A stretch of 64,000 nt of DNA, taken from contig CAZRKC010000005.1 of the NCBI GenBank assembly GCA_964600665.1, positions 39,429-103,428 of the forward strand, in the 5' to 3' direction. This stretch comes from CAZRKC01 sp964600665. GTDB lineage: Bacteria > Bacillota > SLNR01. Position numbers and translations under genes: made by a program. The notes under the pieces are model-generated. The model ran no database searches. It had not been told where the DNA came from and worked only from the letters and a program-made list of their open reading frames with translations. Below are positions 43,070 through 52,671 of this stretch, one piece after another (within the stretch, counting starts at the first letter, position 1; the number at the start of each line of letters is the position of its first letter).

Positions 43070-44908
43070 TTACTTTTTCTCTTCATATATCAACCCAAAT
43101 GGCGTCTCTTTAGCTGCCAGGCGCCCTCCATCCACCATTCGGGCCAGGCGTTTACCCAAAGTGTCCATATCCCAACCATCGCTGGATTGTCCAAGAACGG
43201 AAAGTATCGTGATCCACTGATTAGGGTAAATCGGGAGATAGCGCTGAATCTGTTGATATAGAATTTCCTCTTCATCACGGATCATGGATTCCAGTTCATC
43301 AAAAGGATTCTCTCGATGCGGCGTCATGGTTCTGGCTCCACGAATCCTGACAGACAGTGTCCGTCCCCAGATAGCTGATGACACATAGCAGTCACCGGAA
43401 GGGAGAAAAGGTAAACTACGGGCTTCTTCACGACTAATATCCGTTTCCTGAATGATCGTATCAATATCAGATGCTCGGACCGTCCGGAAAATACACTTTG
43501 TATTCAACTGAGCCGTGACCGTTTCATCTAATAGTGCAGGCCGTTGACTGGCCAGGATGAGGAAAACGCCATATTTACGGCCTTCCTGAGCAATTTCCTT
43601 AATAACTGATTTTGAAGGTGATTCATACGCTTTTGGTGCGAAGTGATGAACCTCATCGGTAGCAATTACAAAGGGAGGGAAAAACTCCCCTCGATCTTGC
43701 CGGAACTGAGCATCTTTATAATCCCGTCGTTGCCGATATAGATTGCTGATTACATAAGAAGCAAAGACTTGCATGATCCATATTGGCCCTTGGATTACGA
43801 CTAGTTGTCCTGCCTTGACGCCACTTTCCACAGGTTTGATGTCGCGATTGAATATCCCGGCTTGGTAAAGCCGCCGTAAACGCCACGCCAGCCCTCTAAT
43901 CGAGGGGAGGGGGAGAGAACTATACTGTTCATATAATTCTCGACATTCCTCTAAACGGATTCGATCGTCATCTGCGCCGCTTTTCAATTGCCGTTCAATC
44001 CCCGATTTACCTAAATCCAAGGCTTCTGCCAGGAGATCGACCCTGCGACTGAATGTATGATATGAGTCCGCCTTTTTGTGCAGTGTTTCTACACCATTGG
44101 CCATGGAATCAGACAACCCACCTTGACTGGCTGCCCCCAAAAGATTGATTAAATCCCGTGTGCTCAAATGAGTGAACTGAACACCGATGTCGCGTCCGAT
44201 GGTGTATGATACATACCGGCGGGAATAATCAGTCGCGTAAGATTTGGGAATGTTTGGCACTTGCGATGAGAAATCCATTTCGAAATGGGGGTCAAAAGCA
44301 ATCACTGGCACATTAAGTTTCATGAGCTCTTCCAAATAGACGCGGAGTGCAAAGGATTTCCCTGATCCGGACCCCCCGAATATACCCACATGCGGATATT
44401 GCTGAAACTGCCGCGGATCCAGAATGAACGGGACACCATCTTGAGGTAAGAAATCCCCATCCCGGAAAGGAAGGGCCACATTCAAGAGTTCATGAGGCAT
44501 CGTCACACTCACGTCTTCACTGCTTTTAATGGTCCCCAGCACCAAACCGCGGTCTGGATTCGCGCCTATTAACAGTCCACGTACCTCTTCAAAATCGGGT
44601 AACCGGACTTCGGATCCGGTCCTAACCGGGTATGGTGCCTCTGTTAGGAGCCGGGCTTTTGCAATATTCATTTCATCTTCCTCGATATTGTACCCGATCG
44701 CTCTCAGTGATTGGATCACACCGGCATCGACAAAACCCTGCTGAGTCGATAGGGGGATGAAACGATTAAAAGACCGTGTCTCTATAACTGTGGCAATAGG
44801 GAATCTGAGTTCTTCATCGTTGATAACCAAAAACTCATTGATGCGGAATTTTCGATGTTTGGATGCGATCCAGATTTCTAGTTGGTTGGTTTCGCCCACT
44901 ATTTGCAC
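43070..44908 (-). CDS. HerA family ATP-binding DNA translocase
   Basis: This 612-residue protein has an N-terminal HAS-like barrel region, Walker A GGSGSGKS (178-185), Walker B in FVIATDEVHHF (413-423) and a sensor-like LASQRPALL (452-460). This matches HerA/FtsK hexameric translocases. The GTG start at 44908 is preceded by AGGAGG 8 nt upstream. The NurA nuclease gene is immediately upstream on the same strand, 19 bp away. In archaea HerA and NurA cooperate in resection of DNA ends; in bacteria they can take part in repair or defence. Confidence 0.88.
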   Translation of the reverse strand: MQIVGETNQLEIWIASKHRKFRINEFLVINDEELRFPIATVIETRSFNRFIPLSTQQGFVDAGVIQSLRAIGYNIEEDEMNIAKARLLTEAPYPVRTGSEVRLPDFEEVRGLLIGANPDRGLVLGTIKSSEDVSVTMPHELLNVALPFRDGDFLPQDGVPFILDPRQFQQYPHVGIFGGSGSGKSFALRVYLEELMKLNVPVIAFDPHFEMDFSSQVPNIPKSYATDYSRRYVSYTIGRDIGVQFTHLSTRDLINLLGAASQGGLSDSMANGVETLHKKADSYHTFSRRVDLLAEALDLGKSGIERQLKSGADDDRIRLEECRELYEQYSSLPLPSIRGLAWRLRRLYQAGIFNRDIKPVESGVKAGQLVVIQGPIWIMQVFASYVISNLYRQRRDYKDAQFRQDRGEFFPPFVIATDEVHHFAPKAYESPSKSVIKEIAQEGRKYGVFLILASQRPALLDETVTAQLNTKCIFRTVRASDIDTIIQETDISREEARSLPFLPSGDCYVSSAIWGRTLSVRIRGARTMTPHRENPFDELESMIRDEEEILYQQIQRYLPIYPNQWITILSVLGQSSDGWDMDTLGKRLARMVDGGRLAAKETPFGLIYEEKK

Positions 44909-44927
44909 GTAAATCCCCTCCTATGCC

Positions 44928-45914
44928 TCAATAGTTCCGATTTCCCCGTTTTGGTGAAAATAACCACCTGCGTATTCCGGGATCAATGTAAGCATCTAAT
45001 ATCCCGTCCATCAAGGCATCTGTAATCCGAACCTCCCGATCCGCCATATCCAATAAAAATGGAATGCCTCGCCCTCCTTCTGGGGTGAATGTATACAGAA
45101 AATCTGCGATGAGTTGGGTGTGTGCGATTTGTTCTTCCGGTATATCCAGGCCAATAACCTGTGGATCCCTGGTCAAGCGTAAAAAGCAGGTTCTCAAGCC
45201 TTTTTTGATGTTTTTTGATTTGACTTCAAGCATCTCTCCAGGATCGATCACACCAAACAAGATCGCCCGGTCATAAAGGTCCTGCATAGGGACGGGGAGT
45301 TGATCTGCTAAAATCTCACTAATTCCATGGGTCGCTATCTCTTCAATGACGCCCACAATCAAAACATGCTTATCGATGGCCGATTTTAATAATCCATCCC
45401 ACACGTCACCGCATTCAATCCGGTACCGAATCAAAGGACCGTCCATTAAGATCAACCTTGGTGAAAATTGTTCAATTGCTTCTAGCGCAACCTGCACTTC
45501 CATTGCCGCGAGTTTGCTTCGCCGAAACTGGATATCAGCCAAAGCCGGCGGCCTTCCGTCCAATAACTCTGTGTCCAGTTTCATCAGCATAGGAGTATGG
45601 ACATCTCCCAGTAAGATCCGCTCTCTGCTTCGGCTATCCAAGGCTATTGCCTGTAATAATGCCAGATAATGTGGATACTCGCTTCCAATTTCATTGATGG
45701 ATCCATCAACAGCCGTGACGGATGCCTGATTGAAAGCTGTATTCAGCTGTTCATGATCGAGCCTCTTCAGGGATGTGAATTCCCCAACTTGCGCAGTAAT
45801 GAGATCACGAATGCGTCCTTTGGACAAATTATTACGAAATTCTTGCTTTTTCGACAATTGACGGCCAACATCCATTATTTTCAATTTAAGGTCATCACTG
45901 AAGGGCATGTTCAA
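44928..45914 (-). CDS. NurA domain nuclease
   Basis: This 328-residue protein carries NurA active-site features: TAVDGS (67-72), with an early acidic metal ligand, and LILMDGPLIRYR (154-165). NurA is a 5'-3' DNA exonuclease and endonuclease that partners HerA. The TTG start at 45914 is chosen as GAGGTG lies 8 nt upstream; an ATG two codons later is too far from that site. It is the first gene of the nurA-herA unit. Confidence 0.85.
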   Translation of the reverse strand: MNMPFSDDLKLKIMDVGRQLSKKQEFRNNLSKGRIRDLITAQVGEFTSLKRLDHEQLNTAFNQASVTAVDGSINEIGSEYPHYLALLQAIALDSRSRERILLGDVHTPMLMKLDTELLDGRPPALADIQFRRSKLAAMEVQVALEAIEQFSPRLILMDGPLIRYRIECGDVWDGLLKSAIDKHVLIVGVIEEIATHGISEILADQLPVPMQDLYDRAILFGVIDPGEMLEVKSKNIKKGLRTCFLRLTRDPQVIGLDIPEEQIAHTQLIADFLYTFTPEGGRGIPFLLDMADREVRITDALMDGILDAYIDPGIRRWLFSPKRGNRNY

Positions 45915-46025
45915 ACCATTTCACCTCTTCTCATACAAATCCTTAAACCATAAGGGTTTCAGTGAATATATCCCGGCGATCATATAAAAAATTCTTACGA
46001 TTCAGCCTTTTTTTCGTTCTTGGTG

Positions 46026-46054
46026 TTGACTAATTCTGTCATATTTGGTATAGT
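46026..46054 (+). promoter_or_regulatory. Sigma-A promoter of abrB
   Basis: TTGACT (46026-46031) and TATAGT (46049-46054) are separated by 17 nt, 50 bp before the abrB start. Confidence 0.75.
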
Positions 46055-46103
46055 TTATTTAGGCGGTTTATGTCGAATTTTGTAGAATGCGGAGGGGTAA
46101 AAA

Positions 46104-46352
46104 ATGAAGTCAACAGGCATCGTAAGAAAGGTCGACGAATTAGGTCGGGTGGTTATTCCCATTGAATTACGGAGAACCATGGGCATCGAAGAGAAAGACG
46201 CGCTGGAAATCTATGTGGACGGGGATAAAATCATCCTTCGGAAATATGAACCGGCTTGTGTCTTCTGCGGTAATGCAGACGATATCGAGAATTATCGTGG
46301 TAAAAATGTTTGCCGTACCTGCATGACCAATATCTCCGAGAAGTTCATCTGA
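46104..46352 (+). CDS. abrB: AbrB/SpoVT-type transition-state regulator with zinc-ribbon tail
   Basis: This 82-residue protein has a swapped-hairpin DNA-binding domain (KSTGIVRKVDELGRVVIPIE, then GIEEKDALEIYV) and a C-terminal motif with Cys52, Cys55, Cys70 and Cys73 that could bind zinc. AbrB proteins repress transition-phase genes. GCGGAGGGG precedes the start, and it has its own promoter and a strong terminator. Its location near metG and rsmI matches B. subtilis abrB. Confidence 0.92.
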   Translation: MKSTGIVRKVDELGRVVIPIELRRTMGIEEKDALEIYVDGDKIILRKYEPACVFCGNADDIENYRGKNVCRTCMTNISEKFI

Positions 46353-46372
46353 TCCGCCTCAAAAAGTCGTAG

Positions 46373-46397
46373 AAAAAGGCACTATGTGCCTTTTTTT
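46373..46397 (+). terminator. Bidirectional terminator after abrB
   Basis: A hairpin with GGCAC/GTGCC stem flanked by A and T runs (46373-46397) ends abrB and the convergent M20 gene. Confidence 0.85.
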
Positions 46398-47571
46398 ATT
46401 TTCGTCCAAATTCGTCCCGGATTTCATCAAGCAAAGCCGGCTCTGCCTTGATATCCACAACTGTCATGGCCATTGCAAGGGCTGCATCCATCAGCGCTTT
46501 CTCACCCTGAGAAGATACGGTCGCTTCAGCAAATTCTCTTGTATGCGCTGACAGTTGATCGGCTCCGATGGCAATGGAAGGATGAATCGTGGGTACGATT
46601 TGGCTCACATTCCCCACATCGGTCGAACCTCCTCGTTGTGTTGGCTTCAAATACTCCACCGGATACCCAAGTTCCTGCAGATGCTTCGCAAATAGTGATC
46701 CCATGACTGCGTTATTATTCATCGCCTCGAACAACGGTTCGTAATGATGAAAATCCACAGTGGCACCAGATGCCATGGCTGCTCCACGCGCACAGGCTTT
46801 TACTTTTTCGATGACCATCTCCAGATAGTCGCTGTCTGCAGCACGAAGACTGAATCGAGCAACTGCCTTTTCAGGAACGATATTGGGCACTGCACCTCCA
46901 TATGTAATGATTCCAGGCATCCGCACATCGTCCCGCATTTGAACCCTCAGCATCCGCATGGCCATATACGCTTCCACCAATGCATCCAGCGCGTTGATCC
47001 CGTCTTGCGGTGCTGCTGCTGCATGCGCTGGCCGGCCATTGAAAGTGATTTCGAGAGGATGCGATGCAAGTGAGCTACCCCCGACGGCTGACCGATGGGA
47101 TGGATGAACAGACATAGCAATGTCGATCCCCCAGAATGCCCCCTGATTTGTCATCTGAATCTTTCCACCAATCGTCTCCTCTGCCGGTGTTCCGAAAACA
47201 ACGACCTGACCGCCACTTCCTGCCAGACTTTCCTTCAGTGCAAGGGCGGTCCCGATACATGATGCAGCAATGATATTATGGCCGCATCCATGGCCGATAT
47301 CAGGTAATGCGTCATACTCTGCTAATAGGCCAACAGAAAGGCCATCTCCTCCGAGGGAACACTCTGCCCGAAATGCAGTCGGGAGACCAGCGATCCCCGC
47401 CGTGACACAAAACCCTTCATCTGCTAAAATTGCCATCAGTTTTGCAGATGCCAGATGCTCGTTTTCTCCAGTCTCAGGGTGCTCATATAACCATCGATTC
47501 AAATCCAGTAACATCGGCTCATGTTTAGTCAAAGCTTTTTGGATCGCTGCAATCACAATATTCTTAACCAA
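46396..47571 (-). CDS. M20 family amidohydrolase / aminoacylase
   Basis: This 391-residue metallohydrolase has GLLAEYDALPDIGHGCGHN (81-99) with metal-binding histidines, TPAEETIGGK (about 128-137), and HPSHRSAVGG. It resembles AbgB-like and hippurate hydrolase-like M20D enzymes that remove N-acyl groups from amino acids or peptides. The TTG start at 47571 has GGAGGT upstream, 2 bp from the D-aminoacylase stop. The pair would handle acylated amino acids. Confidence 0.88.
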   Translation of the reverse strand: MVKNIVIAAIQKALTKHEPMLLDLNRWLYEHPETGENEHLASAKLMAILADEGFCVTAGIAGLPTAFRAECSLGGDGLSVGLLAEYDALPDIGHGCGHNIIAASCIGTALALKESLAGSGGQVVVFGTPAEETIGGKIQMTNQGAFWGIDIAMSVHPSHRSAVGGSSLASHPLEITFNGRPAHAAAAPQDGINALDALVEAYMAMRMLRVQMRDDVRMPGIITYGGAVPNIVPEKAVARFSLRAADSDYLEMVIEKVKACARGAAMASGATVDFHHYEPLFEAMNNNAVMGSLFAKHLQELGYPVEYLKPTQRGGSTDVGNVSQIVPTIHPSIAIGADQLSAHTREFAEATVSSQGEKALMDAALAMAMTVVDIKAEPALLDEIRDEFGRK

Positions 47572-47573
47572 AT

Positions 47574-49160
47574 TCAGGACCTCCCTCTGCGTAGTACCAT
47601 GCCCGGTCGATTCCCAGTGATGATCCCGTTTTCAACGACAGATTCTCCGTTGACCATAACGGTCGTTATCCCAGCGCTTTTTTGCTGTGGGAACTGGTAG
47701 GTTGCCTGGTCCTTGATTTTATCCGGATCAAACAGAACTAGATCCGCATAAAACCCGGGGGCAATCAGCCCCCGCTGAAAAATTCCTAACCTTTTTGCCG
47801 GCAGCCATGTCATTTTGTTAATGGCATTTTCCAAAGAGATCGTATGCTTCCCTCGAACATATTCGGAAATAACTCGGGGAAACGTCCCATAATTTCGAGG
47901 GTGTGGCTTTCCTGCAGCTAACTTCCCATCAAATGTGAGCGCACTGCCATCACTTCCGATCATCACGGTCGGATGTTGGATCACTTGGCAAATATCTTCT
48001 TCACACATAGAAAAAATGATCACACTGGCTGTCCCCCGTGATTTCCGAATAATCTCCAAGACTGTTTCGGGTACGCTGCACCCCATTTCTTCAGCAATCG
48101 ATGCCAAACTCTTTCCATCCCATGCCATGTCGGTTCCCAGACCAACTTTTGCAATCACCACGTTTTCCCAGGCAGTTGGCCTTTCCGGAGGTCCCCCGAG
48201 GCTGGACAAAATCTGCTGGCGTTGCTCTTGATTGCTAATGCGCTCTAAAAGTCTGTCAAGACCTCCCTCATGCACCCATCGGGGAAGGAAGGTTTGGAGA
48301 ACCGTATTAGTGGCATCATACGGATACACATCTGCAGTCACATCCAGCCCTTCTGAACGTGCTGCGTCGATGAGGGCGAGTGTTACGTTGACTTTGCCCC
48401 AATTTTGCCGGCCAACCGCCTTATGATGGGATATATGCACTGGGACATGACTGGCTCTTCCGATTTGAATCGCTTCACGTACACCTTCAACCAAAGTAGA
48501 TCCTTCACCGCGAACATGGCTTGCATAGAATCCACCATAAGGCCTCAGCCTCTTGGCTAAAGCAATCAGCTCATCCGTTTCGGCATAAAACCCTGGCGGG
48601 TATATCAGACCAGTGGATAGTCCAAATGCGCCGTCTTCTAAAGCACCCTCCAGCAATTCTGCCATTTTGCCGAGTTCCTCTGTGTCAGGCTGTCGATTGT
48701 CTCCCCCCAATACCGAGCGACGAATGATACCATGTCCAGCAAGCATCCCAACATTGAGCGCAGGCTTTCTGCTGGCCAACGTGTCCAGGTACTCTGAAGC
48801 GCGACGCCATGTCAGAGGGACCTCATATCCAGCTAAATGTTTTTCCATCGTATAGACTCCTGATGCTGCGATGGGAGCCAGTGAATTTCCACAATTACCA
48901 ATGATTTCGGTGGTGACACCCTGGCAAATTTTACTTTCAGCTTGAGGATTCACCAAAAGAGTCGTATCCGAATGAGAATGTATGTCGATGAATCCGGGGG
49001 CTAGAACCTGCCCTTCTGCATCAAGCCGTTTTGATGCCTGATTATCGATGATCTGACCGACTTCAATGATCCGGCCGTTTAAGACAGTCACATTCCCCCA
49101 AAAAACAGGGCGAGATGAACCATCTGCAATGCGTGCGTTCTCAATAATCAGGTCCACCAT
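47574..49160 (-). CDS. N-acyl-D-amino-acid deacylase family amidohydrolase
   Basis: This 528-residue protein has a metal-binding HSHSD motif (61-65) in APGFIDIHSHSD, a following GNCGNSLAPI, and YASHVRGEG. This matches D-aminoacylase/N-acyl-D-glutamate deacylase. It frees D-amino acids from N-acyl derivatives, possibly for recycling. The ATG at 49160 has AGGAGGATA upstream; a longer frame is rejected. Its start overlaps the rsmI end by 20 bp. Confidence 0.9.
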   Translation of the reverse strand: MVDLIIENARIADGSSRPVFWGNVTVLNGRIIEVGQIIDNQASKRLDAEGQVLAPGFIDIHSHSDTTLLVNPQAESKICQGVTTEIIGNCGNSLAPIAASGVYTMEKHLAGYEVPLTWRRASEYLDTLASRKPALNVGMLAGHGIIRRSVLGGDNRQPDTEELGKMAELLEGALEDGAFGLSTGLIYPPGFYAETDELIALAKRLRPYGGFYASHVRGEGSTLVEGVREAIQIGRASHVPVHISHHKAVGRQNWGKVNVTLALIDAARSEGLDVTADVYPYDATNTVLQTFLPRWVHEGGLDRLLERISNQEQRQQILSSLGGPPERPTAWENVVIAKVGLGTDMAWDGKSLASIAEEMGCSVPETVLEIIRKSRGTASVIIFSMCEEDICQVIQHPTVMIGSDGSALTFDGKLAAGKPHPRNYGTFPRVISEYVRGKHTISLENAINKMTWLPAKRLGIFQRGLIAPGFYADLVLFDPDKIKDQATYQFPQQKSAGITTVMVNGESVVENGIITGNRPGMVLRRGRS

Positions 49161-50058
49161 TTGGTTTATCCTCCTGATTTGATTTTGATTGAGACTGACC
49201 ACGATCAATCAAACGGTTGTATAAATCCCGGCGTGATACTCCCGTTTCTACAGCCGCGAACCGCGCTGCGTCTTTGAGTGTCATACCATCAAGAATCTTT
49301 TGCTTGGCTAGTGCGTACGCATCCGTTCGATTTGCCTGCTCAGTAATCTTTTCCTGCCCGGATACATCTGCACCATGAATAACCAGTACAAACTCACCAC
49401 GAGGTTTTACCGTCGTATAGAAGACCACCATTTCACCCACTGTGCCTCGCCGAATCTCTTCAAAGTGTTTTGTCAACTCCCTGGCGACCGCCATCATTCT
49501 GTTTTCCCCCATGTGATCACGCATCTCCAGCAGCGTTGCTAACAGCCTGTGAGGCGCTTCATAAAGCACAATCGTTCGGGTTTCTTGGGACAGAAATTTT
49601 AGTTGATCGATTCGATCTTTCTTCTTTCGCGGTAAAAACCCCTCAAAAACAAATCGATCACAAGGAAGCCCAGACAAAACCAAACCCAGTAAAAAAGCTG
49701 AAGGACCCGGTATCGCTGTTACCCCATATCCTCCACTGATGGCAACCCTCACCAAATCAGCCCCAGGGTCTGAGATACCTGGCATTCCCGCGTCCGAAAC
49801 CAGTACCACCTGCTTACCCTCAGACAAAAAAGACAGTATTTGCTGCTCGCGTTCTTTTTCATTATGCTGATGATAGCTCACCATTGGTTTTTTAATTTGA
49901 TAATGATTCAGAAGCTGTATAGTCCTGCGGGTGTCTTCGGCTGCAATTATATCACATGCTTTCAATGTTTCCAGTGCACGGTGGCTGATATCCCCAAGAT
50001 TGCCGATGGGAGTAGCGCATAAAATCAATGTCCCATGTTTCTCTTCTTGGTTATTCAT
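49141..50058 (-). CDS. rsmI: 16S rRNA (cytidine1402-2'-O)-methyltransferase RsmI
   Basis: This 305-residue SAM-dependent enzyme has LCATPIGNLGDISHRALE near the start, AEDTRRT, VSDAGMPGISDPGADLV and PGPSAFLLGLVLSGLP. It methylates the ribose of C1402 in 16S rRNA near the decoding site. GGGGGTGA precedes the start. The order trmN6-rsmI is as in B. subtilis. Confidence 0.96.
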   Translation of the reverse strand: MNNQEEKHGTLILCATPIGNLGDISHRALETLKACDIIAAEDTRRTIQLLNHYQIKKPMVSYHQHNEKEREQQILSFLSEGKQVVLVSDAGMPGISDPGADLVRVAISGGYGVTAIPGPSAFLLGLVLSGLPCDRFVFEGFLPRKKKDRIDQLKFLSQETRTIVLYEAPHRLLATLLEMRDHMGENRMMAVARELTKHFEEIRRGTVGEMVVFYTTVKPRGEFVLVIHGADVSGQEKITEQANRTDAYALAKQKILDGMTLKDAARFAAVETGVSRRDLYNRLIDRGQSQSKSNQEDKPNGGPDY

Positions 50059-50887
50059 CCGGATTCACCCCCATTGGAATGTCGAAATAGATGGAGCGAA
50101 CTTCCTGGGTATATTCTCCGTCCGATTGGTAGACATAAAGGGGTTTTTCTGTCATCATGCCCGGTTTCCCGTCTTTGACTCCTTCCACAAGCACCATATT
50201 GGGTTCACTGTTCAATTTCGGATAAACCAAACGAAACCGTTTGGGCTCGATACGGTAGTGCCGCATCAAACAAAAGATATCCACCAACCTCTGCGGTTTA
50301 TGAACAAGTGCGACCCGACCTCTGGAGCGAACGATCTGGCTGGCGGAATTAATAACATCCTCAAGGCTGCACAAAACTTCGTGACGGGCAGCTGCAATTT
50401 CCGGAGTCTGATTTTGAATGCCGGTTCCTGTCGGCATATAAGGTGGATTGGATGTGACCAGATCAAATCTGGAGGAGCTGAAAATCCGGCAAGCGTTCCG
50501 CAAATCACCTGAATGGATGGTAATCTTCCCCTCAAGCCCGTTTAGTTTGACGCTGCGTGAAGCCATATCTGCCATATTGTCTTGGATTTCCAAACCATCA
50601 ATCCGAACTGATGGAAACCGCATGCTAATCAAAAGCGGAATCACGCCTGTTCCGGTACCTAAATCGCAGACTACATCATTTTGCCGCACATCGGCAAAAT
50701 GGGCTAGCAAAACTGCGTCCATGGAAAAGCAGAACCCTTGTGGGTTCTGGATAATACGCAATCGCTGGTCGACTAAATAGTCGATGCGTTCGCCTGTTTT
50801 CAGCATGAGAGCCTCATCCAAACAATCAGATTTCTCTGCGCTGAATGAATCCTGATTTTTATTCTCTGCCGCCATCACTTTTTTCAT
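50051..50887 (-). CDS. tRNA1(Val) (adenine37-N6)-methyltransferase family protein
   Basis: This 278-residue protein has a class I SAM fold with CDLGTGTGVIPLL and the N6-adenine methyltransferase signature TSNPPYMP. It matches TrmN6/YabB. The first 40 residues are basic and variable. The ATG at 50887 has GGTGG 9 nt upstream; other starts up to 50929 and at 50875 are possible. It overlaps the 3' end of the PSP1 gene, so the two are coupled. Confidence 0.9.
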   Translation of the reverse strand: MKKVMAAENKNQDSFSAEKSDCLDEALMLKTGERIDYLVDQRLRIIQNPQGFCFSMDAVLLAHFADVRQNDVVCDLGTGTGVIPLLISMRFPSVRIDGLEIQDNMADMASRSVKLNGLEGKITIHSGDLRNACRIFSSSRFDLVTSNPPYMPTGTGIQNQTPEIAAARHEVLCSLEDVINSASQIVRSRGRVALVHKPQRLVDIFCLMRHYRIEPKRFRLVYPKLNSEPNMVLVEGVKDGKPGMMTEKPLYVYQSDGEYTQEVRSIYFDIPMGVNPDE

Positions 50888-51680
50888 CCACTTCTTCCAC
50901 CGGAAATTCTCTTTGGCTGCCATTTTCAAATTTTACAAGAACCGCCCCTTTTGCTGGTATGGTCTTGACCACGATGCCTTCCCCCTCCATGGTCACGACT
51001 GTGCTCCCCACTGCAGGCAGACGATCTCGATCTTTACTCTTACTGTAACTTTCAGATTCATATTTGAGGCAACACATGAGTCGCCCACACAAGCCGGATA
51101 TTTTAGCCGGATTCAAGGAGAGGTTCTGTTCTTTCGCCATTCGTATCGATACTGGTTGAAACTCCCCTAAAAAAGTGCTGCAACATAACATGCGACCGCA
51201 AGATCCAATTCCACCCAGCATTTTCGCCTCATCCCGGACTCCGATTTGCCTCAGTTCGATGCGGGTACGGAATACTGCAGCTAAATCTTTAACCAATTCC
51301 CGAAAATCCACCCGCCCATCTGCAGTGAAATAGAAGATGACTTTGCTCCCATCAAATGTATATTCAACACTAACCAACTTCATATCCAGATTATGGGCAT
51401 CAATTTTTTTAAGACAAAGATCGAAAGCTTCCCGTTCCTTCTGAATATTTTCCTGAATCTTCTCCATATCTTTTTGGGTTGCCTTCCGCAGTACTTTCTT
51501 CAAAGGCTGGACGATATCGTTTTCCGAAACCATTTTTTCACCTACCACGACTTGACCGAACTCGATGCCTCTGGCGGTCTCAACAATAACAGAATCCCCT
51601 GCACACAATGTGATTTGCTCTGGGTCAAAATAGTAGATTTTACCTGCTTCTTTAAACCGAACTCCGACGACTTTTACCAT
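50859..51680 (-). CDS. ricT: PSP1 domain protein RicT (YaaT)
   Basis: This 273-residue protein has the PSP1 domain with conserved cysteine groups GSCGRMLCC and GLCGRLMCC, which hold an Fe-S cluster in the Y-complex (RicA/F/T) of B. subtilis, involved in RNA maturation and sporulation initiation. AGGAGGATA precedes the start. RicA and RicF are not in this window. It is adjacent to holB, as usual. Confidence 0.94.
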   Translation of the reverse strand: MVKVVGVRFKEAGKIYYFDPEQITLCAGDSVIVETARGIEFGQVVVGEKMVSENDIVQPLKKVLRKATQKDMEKIQENIQKEREAFDLCLKKIDAHNLDMKLVSVEYTFDGSKVIFYFTADGRVDFRELVKDLAAVFRTRIELRQIGVRDEAKMLGGIGSCGRMLCCSTFLGEFQPVSIRMAKEQNLSLNPAKISGLCGRLMCCLKYESESYSKSKDRDRLPAVGSTVVTMEGEGIVVKTIPAKGAVLVKFENGSQREFPVEEVDEKSDGGRE

Positions 51681-52656
51681 ATGTATCCTCCTCTTGGCGG
51701 ATCAAATTCTCCAGTTCAGACATCGTCTGCTGTATCACGAGGCCTGTATTGATATTATTATCTAGTAAACGATGGGCATTGTCTAATTTTTCGAGAAATA
51801 TGATTAATCGATATTCACTCCATTGCCGGCTTGCATCACGGTATGTATCCACTAAATCCGGATGGTATAGGTATTCGATGTGCTGGGTCATTTTCCAGAT
51901 CAGGATATCTCGGATGATGGTGCTCCACAACCGCAATCGCTCTGGGACATCTTGTGCCTTCTCGTATCCCCGAATCAATGTGACTACATCTTTATATGTG
52001 CCTAACCGTATTTTGTCAAAATCATCCAGGACTGTCTTTCTCCTTTCTTGAAAACCACTGCTTTCCGCCATATCGCGTGCCCTGCCGGGCAACCCTTCTG
52101 AAAGACTGGCTATCAAGGCAGCATCTGCAGCCGTCACCCCGATATCTTGAACCAACATTTGCTCGATTAACGCTTTCGGTAATGCCCGAAACGGGATAAT
52201 TTGACACCTGGATCGAATTGTCGGGAGAAGTTGTTCCAGATTGGATGTCAACAAGACAATCAGCCCATATGCGGGGGGTTCTTCCAAAACTTTGAGCAAA
52301 CTGTTGGCTGCTTCCAACGTCATTCGATCCGCATCAGTGATGATAAATGCCTTTCGCCCCCCTTCAACCGGGCGAGACTGCATCTCTTTTCGTAACGTTC
52401 GGATCTGATCAATTCGTACATTGGCTCCATCCGGGCGCAGGATCTGCACATCAGGATGCGTCCCATCCGCAATTCGTCGTCTAAGAAGGGGCGTATCGAG
52501 GATGTCCATGGCGAGAATGATGAAATCAATCGCAGTCGCCTCTTTGCCTACTCCAGCCGGTCCTTCAAAAAGGTAGGCATGGGATACCCGCTGATCACGA
52601 ATCACTCGATCCAATAACCGGTGAGCAATCATCTGTCCCTTTACCGCAAGATCCAT
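51652..52656 (-). CDS. holB: DNA polymerase III delta-prime subunit
   Basis: This 334-residue clamp-loader subunit has HAYLFEGPAGVGKEATAIDF (Walker A), ITDADRMTLEAANSLLKVLE and LLPTIRSRCQIIPFR (SRC motif). The usual zinc-binding cysteines between the P-loop and THPDV are missing. The ATG at 52656 has GGAG 8 nt upstream; a GTG at 52665 is less good. It lies between darA and ricT, as in B. subtilis, though yaaR is not present. Confidence 0.92.
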   Translation of the reverse strand: MDLAVKGQMIAHRLLDRVIRDQRVSHAYLFEGPAGVGKEATAIDFIILAMDILDTPLLRRRIADGTHPDVQILRPDGANVRIDQIRTLRKEMQSRPVEGGRKAFIITDADRMTLEAANSLLKVLEEPPAYGLIVLLTSNLEQLLPTIRSRCQIIPFRALPKALIEQMLVQDIGVTAADAALIASLSEGLPGRARDMAESSGFQERRKTVLDDFDKIRLGTYKDVVTLIRGYEKAQDVPERLRLWSTIIRDILIWKMTQHIEYLYHPDLVDTYRDASRQWSEYRLIIFLEKLDNAHRLLDNNINTGLVIQQTMSELENLIRQEEDTYGKSRRSSV

Positions 52657-52671
52657 AAGGTCCACTCCGAA

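Noticed and set aside
49931..50512. 193-residue plus-strand frame over rsmI/trmN6
   Set aside because: It is antisense to two well-supported methyltransferase genes and has no recognisable domain.
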